A stretch of 11,388 nt of DNA from Myxococcota bacterium (GTDB lineage Bacteria; Myxococcota_A; Polyangia; HGW-17; JAJRWW01): positions 1-11,388 of the forward strand of contig JAJRWW010000017.1 in the NCBI GenBank assembly GCA_024276595.1. Direction: 5' to 3'. The notes beneath the pieces were generated by a model. It had not been told where the DNA came from and did not search any database. It saw nothing but the letters and a program-made list of their open reading frames with translations. Position 1 is the stretch's first letter. Each line of letters begins with the position of its first letter. A program made the translations under genes and the position numbers. Below are positions 1-5,005 of the stretch, in pieces.

Positions 1-1
1 C

Positions 2-781
2 GCGGCTAGCAACACCTTCATGCTGATCTGCTTTCTGGTCGTGGTTCACCGCAGGAGGGGGGGTTACCGCCGCTTCGGGGTCGGCGCCATTTGGGCTCCG
101 ATCGACTGGAGCCTCTTCAGGAGGATGATCCGCGTCGGCCTACCCATGGGGGTGCAGCTCTTGTTGGAGATCGGCGCCTTCCTGATCATCTCTGTGATCA
201 TTGGCTGGGTGGGGGACGTGGCCCTGGCGGCGAACCAGGTGGCCCTGCGGGTGATGAGCCTCAGCTTCATGACCGCCTGGGGGATCTCCGTGGCGGCCAC
301 CACCTTGGTGGGGCGCCACCAGGGCGAAGGGAGGTCCGACCTGGCCGCCGCCGCCGGTCGCCGGGCGCTGCTGTTGGTGCTGAGCGTAACCGGCCTGTGC
401 GGGGCCGTGTTTGCGGGCTTTCCCCGTGGCCTGGCGAGCCTCTTCACGCCCTTTGCAGAGGTGGCCAGCACGGCCACGGCGCTCATCTACGCCGCCGCGG
501 TGATCCAGGTGTTCGACGGTCAGCAGATGGTCGCGTACGGCGCCCTGCGGGGGGCGGGAGACACCCGCTGGCCGCTGCTGGTGGTGGTCTCCTTGAGCTG
601 GGGCATGGGCGTGCCGCTGGTGTACCTGCTCACCATCCCCATGGGGCTCGGGGTGCTGGGCGCCTGGATTGGCATCGGGGCGCTGCTTTCGAGCCAGGCG
701 GCTGCCCTCCTGTACCGGTTCGGCTCTGGTCGCTGGCGCTCCATCCGCATTGACGACCCGGCAGAGCCCCAGCCCGGGTGA
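2..781 (+). CDS. MATE-family efflux transporter, C-terminal half (5' end outside window)
   Basis: This is the C-terminal ~259 residues of a MATE (NorM-type) exporter. The family moves drugs and other organic cations out across the inner membrane using Na+ or H+ gradients. The frame is open from base 2, so the Met at base 20 is internal, and the family's usual length of about 450 residues means roughly 190 are missing. About six hydrophobic segments are visible. The second half-domain is recognisable from the 'GLPMGVQLLLEIGAF' helix, the 'ALAANQVAL' helix and the 'GALRGAGDTRWPL' stretch followed by 'GVLGAWIG'. It ends in a short polar tail at TGA 779-781. The next gene starts 99 bases downstream and probably has its own promoter. 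Substrate cannot be read from this fragment. Family assignment is confident. Confidence 0.93.
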   Translation, partial: AASNTFMLICFLVVVHRRRGGYRRFGVGAIWAPIDWSLFRRMIRVGLPMGVQLLLEIGAFLIISVIIGWVGDVALAANQVALRVMSLSFMTAWGISVAATTLVGRHQGEGRSDLAAAAGRRALLLVLSVTGLCGAVFAGFPRGLASLFTPFAEVASTATALIYAAAVIQVFDGQQMVAYGALRGAGDTRWPLLVVVSLSWGMGVPLVYLLTIPMGLGVLGAWIGIGALLSSQAAALLYRFGSGRWRSIRIDDPAEPQPG

Positions 782-840
782 GCGTGGCGGCCAAGGGCGC
801 CCGGTTTGACGGAGCAACCCTCTGCCGGCGCGAAACGATC

Positions 841-846
841 TATAAT
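841..846 (+). promoter_or_regulatory. Possible sigma70 -10 box of the PEGA/kinase operon
   Basis: A perfect TATAAT lies 34 bases before the chosen ATG at 881, placing a start of transcription near 852 and giving a leader of about 29 bases. No acceptable -35 lies at 15-19 bases: TTGACG at 806-811 is 29 bases away, which is too far. The call therefore rests on the -10 alone. Confidence 0.35.
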
Positions 847-868
847 GGCTTCCCAGACGCGCCGGGTC

Positions 869-873
869 AGGAG
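869..873 (+). promoter_or_regulatory. Ribosome binding site that fixes the PEGA protein start
   Basis: AGGAG sits 7 bases upstream of ATG 881. It favours this start over in-frame starts upstream (TTG 806, ATG 845). The first of these would place 25 hydrophilic residues before the signal peptide, and the second falls inside the proposed -10 box. Confidence 0.7.
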
Positions 874-880
874 TCACCAG

Positions 881-1828
881 ATGTCTCTCGTTCGCACAGT
901 CCTTGCAGCGCTCGTGCTGCTTTGCGTGCCCGCCCCTGCCAGCGCCAGGAGCGCTGGCAGGGCCACCCTGGTCGCAAGCAGCGTTCCCATGGCGCAGGTC
1001 TACGTGGACGGAGCCAGCCAGGGCACAACCCCGGTCACCCTCCAGCTTCGTCCGGGCAAGCGGCGAGTGGAGCTCCGGACGGCGGACGGGCGCACGAAGA
1101 CCTTCCTCCTGGCGCTCCAGGCTGGCAGGAGCCGACGGATCAGCCACCGTTTCCCTCCTCCCAGGGTGGGAGGCACCGGGTACCTGAGCGTCACATCCAC
1201 CCCCTGGGCCCAGGTCTTCGTGGGCGGCAGGGGTGTGGGAACGACCCCCCTGCGGCGCTTCGCGCTCACGGCGCGGAGCTACCTGGTGGAGCTCAAGACC
1301 GCGGACGGCAGGTCCTATGGGCGCAGACTTTTTGTGCTGGCTGGTCGCAACAACGCCTTCCATCACACCTTCCCCAAGAGGGCGAAGAGGCCCCCGCCGG
1401 CCGCCTGGCTCTGGGTCCGCTCCCGACCTCCCTCCCGGGTGACCGTGAACGGCAAGCTGGTGGGCACCACTCCCCTTCGGGACATCGAGGTGCGCCCTGG
1501 CCGGGTCACGGTCACCCTCACCACCTCCGACGGGAGGACTCACAGGCGAGTCCTGCTCATCCCCAGGAACAAGACCGCCAGGCTTCAGCACGTCTTTGTG
1601 CCGCGTCCCCGCAAGGTTCGCAGGCCTCGAGTGGGCTACCTGGTGATCACGTGCAACCGCAAGGCGCGCGTGAACGTGGACGGCCACAATGTGGGCAGCA
1701 CTCCAATCCGCAGGCTCGCGGTGAACCCGGGTCGTCACCGGGTCATCCTGCGTGCCCGCGGGAGGCGCCGAACCGTTTACCTGCGCACCGTGGCCGGCTA
1801 CACCAGGCGGGTGCACGTCAACTTCTGA
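881..1828 (+). CDS. Secreted protein of four tandem PEGA repeats
   Basis: A 315-residue exported protein. Residues 1-22 form a Sec signal peptide with a hydrophobic core at 6-16 and a likely cleavage after the 'ASA' at 20-22. No lipobox is present. The mature part consists of four PEGA-type repeats of about 65 residues at roughly 27-91, 99-164, 174-239 and 250-315. Each carries the hallmark 'V.V.G...GTTP' or 'GSTP' turn followed by a beta strand rich in Arg. PEGA domains are extracytoplasmic beta modules, often found in envelope proteins and on the outer side of Ser/Thr kinases; their ligands are mostly unknown. The mature protein is strongly basic, especially the last repeat. The gene is followed after 22 bases by a kinase gene, so the two are probably co-transcribed. 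This suggests the PEGA protein is a partner or sensor for that kinase, which is inference. Another possibility is a structural envelope protein that binds peptidoglycan or lipopolysaccharide. Confidence 0.88.
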   Translation: MSLVRTVLAALVLLCVPAPASARSAGRATLVASSVPMAQVYVDGASQGTTPVTLQLRPGKRRVELRTADGRTKTFLLALQAGRSRRISHRFPPPRVGGTGYLSVTSTPWAQVFVGGRGVGTTPLRRFALTARSYLVELKTADGRSYGRRLFVLAGRNNAFHHTFPKRAKRPPPAAWLWVRSRPPSRVTVNGKLVGTTPLRDIEVRPGRVTVTLTTSDGRTHRRVLLIPRNKTARLQHVFVPRPRKVRRPRVGYLVITCNRKARVNVDGHNVGSTPIRRLAVNPGRHRVILRARGRRRTVYLRTVAGYTRRVHVNF

Positions 1829-1850
1829 GCACCAAAGAGACACACGGGCC

Positions 1851-2732
1851 ATGTCCAGCACAGACGAGCTTCTTCAAAAGGGTGAGATCCTCAAGTACAA
1901 GTACCTGGTCAAGGATCTGATCGCTGCCGGCGGCTATGCCCTGGTCTACGACGCGGAGATCATCGAAGATGATCGTCCGGTGGTGGTCAAGGCGCTGCGC
2001 ACCAACGTCACGGAGCTGGATCCCAACGCCAACGAGCGCTTCGAGCGCGAGGCCAAGATAGCCGCACACCTGCGCCATTCCAACATAGTGGAGATCCTGG
2101 ACGTGGGGGTCACCCAGTCCAACGTGCGGTTCATGGTGCTCGAGCGCCTCTTCGGCTTCCCCCTCTCCCAGATCATCTACAAGGAGCCGGCTCCCAACGA
2201 GCACGTGCGCATCATCCTCCTGCAGGTACTCTCGGCCCTCGCCCACGCCCACGACCAGGGCATCGTTCACCGGGACATCAAGCCCTCCAACATCTTCATC
2301 TGCGAGCCAGGGGAGGATGGGGCCGACGAGGAGGAGTATCGGATCAAGATCTTGGACTTTGGCCTCTCAAAGGGGCTTTGGGGCGGCCGCGCCACCTTCT
2401 GCCAACCCCTGACCATGGCGGGGGAGGCGGTCGGCACGCCGGGATACTTTGCCCCGGAGATGCTCAACGACATGGGCGTCACCACGCCTCAGGTGGACCT
2501 GTACGCCGTGGGCCTGCTGGGCTACGAGATGCTCACGGGAACAGAGGCCTACACCGGAACCGGTGTGCAGCGCGCCTATGCTCAGATGACCCAGGACCCC
2601 AGGCCCCCTCCCAAGATGATCAAGCAGCTCCCCATCTTCAAGGTCATCCGGAACCTGACCGAGCGCGACCCCAGCGACCGCTACCTCAGCGCCGTGGAGG
2701 CCATCTACGACCTGGAGCACATTGGAGGTTGA
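1851..2732 (+). CDS. Soluble Hanks-type Ser/Thr protein kinase (catalytic domain only)
   Basis: A 293-residue protein kinase that would transfer phosphate from ATP to Ser/Thr of target proteins in the cytoplasm. Key residues are all present: Lys47 in 'VVVKAL', a likely helix-C Glu67, the HRD loop at 140-142 with Lys144 and Asn147, DFG at 169-171, 'GTPGYFAPE' around 195-203 and helix-F Asp216. The glycine loop is degenerate, 'AAGGYA' at 25-30 in place of GxGxxG, with Ala at the first and third Gly positions. A short acidic insert (about 154-162) precedes the DFG strand. There is no membrane segment and no sensory domain, and the kinase fold fills the whole protein. ATG 1851 was chosen because the conserved domain starts just after it and the longer frame would overlap the PEGA gene. 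No strong Shine-Dalgarno is seen. Position 22 bases behind the PEGA gene suggests one operon. Substrates are unknown. Confidence 0.93.
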   Translation: MSSTDELLQKGEILKYKYLVKDLIAAGGYALVYDAEIIEDDRPVVVKALRTNVTELDPNANERFEREAKIAAHLRHSNIVEILDVGVTQSNVRFMVLERLFGFPLSQIIYKEPAPNEHVRIILLQVLSALAHAHDQGIVHRDIKPSNIFICEPGEDGADEEEYRIKILDFGLSKGLWGGRATFCQPLTMAGEAVGTPGYFAPEMLNDMGVTTPQVDLYAVGLLGYEMLTGTEAYTGTGVQRAYAQMTQDPRPPPKMIKQLPIFKVIRNLTERDPSDRYLSAVEAIYDLEHIGG

Positions 2733-2740
2733 CCCCGCTC

Positions 2741-4084
2741 TCAGCGAGCGGAGCAGCGCAGTATCTTGCCATAGAGCCCGTGATAGGTGCCCTCCTGCCA
2801 GGCGCCCCAGACCACCGCGTGACCCTCCCCATGGGAGGCGGCGACGGCCCAGATGGAGAACGAAGAGGATGAGCTGGAGACGGGCTCGCTTATGAGCGCA
2901 GGCCCGAAGATGGGCTGTGTGCCGGTTGTGTCGAAGGCCATGGAGAAAGCACCCACGTCGGGGTTGCCGAAGGTCACCCCCCAGGCCACCCCCACGGTCT
3001 GCTGGCCGAGACTGATGTCCATCTGAGCCGGGTAGCTCACCACCCCGGTCACGTTGCCTCGGGTCTGGGGGGAGGACCCGTCCACGCCGCCCAGCAGCAG
3101 GAAGGTGGGCTCCTCTCCGTCGTCGAGGAGCGCCGCGGCCCAGGAGCCGGCTGTGGTGGGGCCTGCGCCCAGGTCCGAGCCCTCGGCCGCGAGCAAGCCC
3201 ATTGTCGGTCCGGTAGTGATCTCCATCGGTGGGCTGCTCGAGACATTGGCCCAGTCAAATGGCTGGGCCCAGAGCGCGGCCTCGCTGGAGTAGAGCAAGA
3301 TGGGCCCGTCTGTCCCCGGAGCCAGCCCCGGCCTCTCGCCCTCCAGCGGGCCGTGGACCATCATGTCGCCCGATCCCCCCCGGGCGATGATGTAGACGTA
3401 GAGCCCGCTGTTTCCCAGGTCGCGCACAGCCGCCGCAGAGCTCTCGGCGCCCACCACCGGGCTGGACCAGGCTGGGTAGCAGTTGCTGCAAAGAAACGTC
3501 TCCCCTTCCAGCTCCGGGCCTGCCGCCGTGAGGGTGTAGCGCAGCAAGCGGACCTCGTTGTTCTTCTCCGCCACGGCTACGATCTCGTGGTTGAAGCGGT
3601 CGTAGCGGGCCAGGACCATCTCCGCCGAGACAGGGGTCGTGCCCTGGGGCTCCAGGTCCGGCCCGAGGACCCAGAGGGCCGCGCGGACGCCCCCGGCGCC
3701 GGGCCAGCCGGTGGCGCCGCCCAGCACGTAACGGTCGTCCGCCATGCGGTCCAGGGAGTAGGCAAAGCATGGCTCCACCGGGTTGGCGATGATGACGGGC
3801 TCGGAGGGCACCACGCAGCCGGAAGCTCCTGCGTCCACCTGCCCGTCGGGCACGGTCGCCGCGTCAGGGAGTCCAGCTTCTGTGCCGGAGCCGTCAAAGG
3901 GGACTCCCACGCTGCGCCCGCCGCACGCGGCGGCGAGTGCAGCCACGAGCGCAGCGGCGAGCCACGGAAGAGGTTTTCTGCCAGTCGGTGGAGCTGCCCT
4001 CCCCCAGGCCGCTGTCCACGTGGAACCGCCGGCACAATCCACCTTGTGAGGTCGCGTTTTTTTCCAGATCCTCTGCAGCGACAT
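2741..4084 (-). CDS. Large putative lipoprotein of unknown function
   Basis: A 447-residue protein I do not recognise. A hydrophobic stretch at 41-53 ends in 'AALAAAC' with Cys54, a plausible though not canonical lipobox (Ala, not Leu, at -3). It is followed by a Gly/Asp/Ala-rich linker (about 55-88) typical of myxobacterial surface lipoproteins. The rest (about 90-447) is rich in Gly, Ser, Trp and short beta-like strands such as 'DRYVLGGATGW' and 'AVVWGAWQEG', which would fit a beta-propeller, but no blade consensus is clear. Cysteines at 90, 106, 199, 202 (a CxxC) and 444 could form disulfides. The start is set by AGGGAG just upstream, yet it leaves an unusually long, basic 40-residue lead before the hydrophobic core. 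GTG at codon 15 is an alternative. The gene converges on the kinase gene with an 8-base gap, and its promoter is divergent from the next lipoprotein gene. Confidence 0.75.
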   Translation of the reverse strand: MSLQRIWKKTRPHKVDCAGGSTWTAAWGRAAPPTGRKPLPWLAAALVAALAAACGGRSVGVPFDGSGTEAGLPDAATVPDGQVDAGASGCVVPSEPVIIANPVEPCFAYSLDRMADDRYVLGGATGWPGAGGVRAALWVLGPDLEPQGTTPVSAEMVLARYDRFNHEIVAVAEKNNEVRLLRYTLTAAGPELEGETFLCSNCYPAWSSPVVGAESSAAAVRDLGNSGLYVYIIARGGSGDMMVHGPLEGERPGLAPGTDGPILLYSSEAALWAQPFDWANVSSSPPMEITTGPTMGLLAAEGSDLGAGPTTAGSWAAALLDDGEEPTFLLLGGVDGSSPQTRGNVTGVVSYPAQMDISLGQQTVGVAWGVTFGNPDVGAFSMAFDTTGTQPIFGPALISEPVSSSSSSFSIWAVAASHGEGHAVVWGAWQEGTYHGLYGKILRCSAR

Positions 4085-4089
4085 GGGCT

Positions 4090-4095
4090 CTCCCT
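4090..4095 (-). promoter_or_regulatory. Ribosome binding site of the 447-residue lipoprotein
   Basis: On the minus strand AGGGAG lies 5 bases before the ATG ending at 4084. This supports that start despite the long segment ahead of the signal sequence. Confidence 0.6.
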
Positions 4096-4119
4096 TTTGT
4101 GTCCAGTGGTCCCGTTGAG

Positions 4120-4125
4120 ATTGTA
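4120..4125 (-). promoter_or_regulatory. Possible -10 box of the 447-residue lipoprotein gene
   Basis: The minus strand reads TACAAT (5 of 6 matches to TATAAT), giving a leader of about 29 bases. The hexamer 17 bases further up, CTGCCC, matches the -35 consensus at only three positions. It overlaps an 11-base dyad (CTGCCGGGCAG, 4138-4148). Confidence 0.4.
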
Positions 4126-4191
4126 GCGCATCGGGGCCTGCCGGGCAGCGGTAGAATCCCCCCCCGGCCCTGGCCCCCTTCAGAGGGTTTT

Positions 4192-4220
4192 TTGCGACCG
4201 CAACCTGGGCGGGTTATGAT
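4192..4220 (+). promoter_or_regulatory. Sigma70-like promoter of the small Arg-rich lipoprotein
   Basis: TTGCGA (4192-4197), a 17-base spacer, then TATGAT (4215-4220). Transcription would start about 6-7 bases on, at or next to the A of the ATG at 4227, so the message may have no leader. Confidence 0.5.
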
Positions 4221-4226
4221 GGCACC

Positions 4227-4850
4227 ATGCCAAGAGCACACCAGTTGCCCGGACCAGCAGCGACCTTTGGGATGGTCCTTTTTGCCGCGGCCTTTCTGCC
4301 TGGCTGTGCAACAGGCAGCGCCCATGGCACCGGCTCCGGCAGGCGCTCAGACGGGCTGCGCAAGGAGCTGCGGGAGCACACCAGGGCATCGCAACGGCGC
4401 TGGCGCAGGATCGAGGAGCGTATCCGGAGGCTGGAGACCGAGCTGGCCGCCTCGAGACGGCGGGGACGGGTCCCTGGCGACCCCAGGAGCCCTGCGAGAT
4501 CCGGAGGGGAGGGATCCGGCGGAGAGGTGGCTGGAGAGCCTGGCGGCTCCCAACCAGCGGTTGGCGGCCCAGAGCCAACCAGGGCATCTTGCCCCGGAGC
4601 GCTCCCCGACGCTGCCCGGAGGGTGCGCAGGCGCATGAGCCTCTCCCGCCTCGAGAAGATCCTGGCCGGCGTGAAGGTGAGAAGGTTCAATGCGCTCACC
4701 CTCACACAGGCGGGCAGCCGAGTCCGCCAGGTGTGGACCGGGCCCTGCTTTCGCATCACCGTGGCCCGGGGCCGGGTGTACCGAGTGGACCTCTTTGGTG
4801 TCTCCCCTCGGCCCAGGGCGCGCAGGCGCCGACGAAGACACCGCAGGTAG
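4227..4850 (+). CDS. Small Arg-rich putative lipoprotein with coiled coil, unknown function
   Basis: A 207-residue protein I do not recognise. Residues 1-26 look like a lipoprotein signal: a weak basic start, a hydrophobic core at 16-24 and 'LPGC' with Cys27. Residues about 43-77 are charged with heptad-like spacing ('RKELREHTRASQRRWRRIEE') and should form a coiled coil. Residues 80-125 are a Gly/Pro/Ser-rich spacer. Residues about 134-190 look like a small folded domain ending in alternating strands ('CFRITVARGRVYRVDLFGV'), and the last 12 residues are almost all Arg. Cys122 and Cys174 could pair. The basic tail might bind anionic envelope polymers, which is inference. The start follows a promoter so closely that there is no room for a ribosome binding site. 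Met16 is too late to leave a signal peptide. The gene precedes the pseudokinase gene on the same strand, separated by 155 bases containing a promoter. Confidence 0.75.
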   Translation: MPRAHQLPGPAATFGMVLFAAAFLPGCATGSAHGTGSGRRSDGLRKELREHTRASQRRWRRIEERIRRLETELAASRRRGRVPGDPRSPARSGGEGSGGEVAGEPGGSQPAVGGPEPTRASCPGALPDAARRVRRRMSLSRLEKILAGVKVRRFNALTLTQAGSRVRQVWTGPCFRITVARGRVYRVDLFGVSPRPRARRRRRRHRR

Positions 4851-4922
4851 CCCCGTCGCACCGGGAGCTAACCCGAGGTCACCTCCACGGCGGCGCGGGT
4901 CCGCGGCTTTGCGCCAGCGCTG

Positions 4923-4952
4923 TTGACATCTGCCCGCCTGTCACCCGATACT
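4923..4952 (+). promoter_or_regulatory. Promoter of the PEGA pseudokinase gene
   Basis: TTGACA (4923-4928) is a perfect -35. After an 18-base spacer comes GATACT (4947-4952), matching the -10 at 4 of 6 positions. The start of transcription should be near 4959, giving a leader of about 47 bases before ATG 5006. A second -10-like hexamer, CATAAT at 4982-4987, has no matching -35. Confidence 0.6.
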
Positions 4953-4966
4953 GGGCCCCAGGCGGG
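4933..4966 (+). promoter_or_regulatory. Operator-like inverted repeat over the promoter
   Basis: CCCGCCTG (4933-4940) and CAGGCGGG (4959-4966) are perfect 8-base inverted arms with 26 bases between arm starts. The left arm lies between -35 and -10, and the right arm begins at the expected transcription start. Nested inside is CTGGGCCCCAG (4951-4961), a dyad with 5-base arms. It could be a repressor site or an early leader hairpin. No T-run follows, so it is not an intrinsic terminator. Confidence 0.4.
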
Positions 4967-5005
4967 AAATGGGCGCTCTCCCATAATCGATAAAAGCTGC
5001 AGCAG

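Noticed and set aside
806..811. TTGACG as a -35 for the TATAAT at 841
   Set aside because: The 29-base spacing is far beyond the 15-19 bases that sigma70 accepts.
140..1861. 573-codon open frame on the minus strand, opposite the MATE and PEGA genes
   Set aside because: It spans two genes with clear family motifs and encodes His/Gly/Pro/Arg-rich sequence with no domain. Long antisense open frames are expected in DNA this GC-rich.
778..1920. 380-codon open frame on the plus strand overlapping the PEGA gene
   Set aside because: Its Gly/Pro/Arg/His-rich low-complexity translation matches no family, while the overlapping frame has a signal peptide and four PEGA repeats.
4176..4193. Small hairpin CCCT-TCAG-AGGG followed by six T on the plus strand, like an intrinsic terminator
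   Set aside because: The stem is only 4 base pairs, no plus-strand gene lies just upstream that needs a terminator, and its T-run overlaps the -35 of the next promoter.
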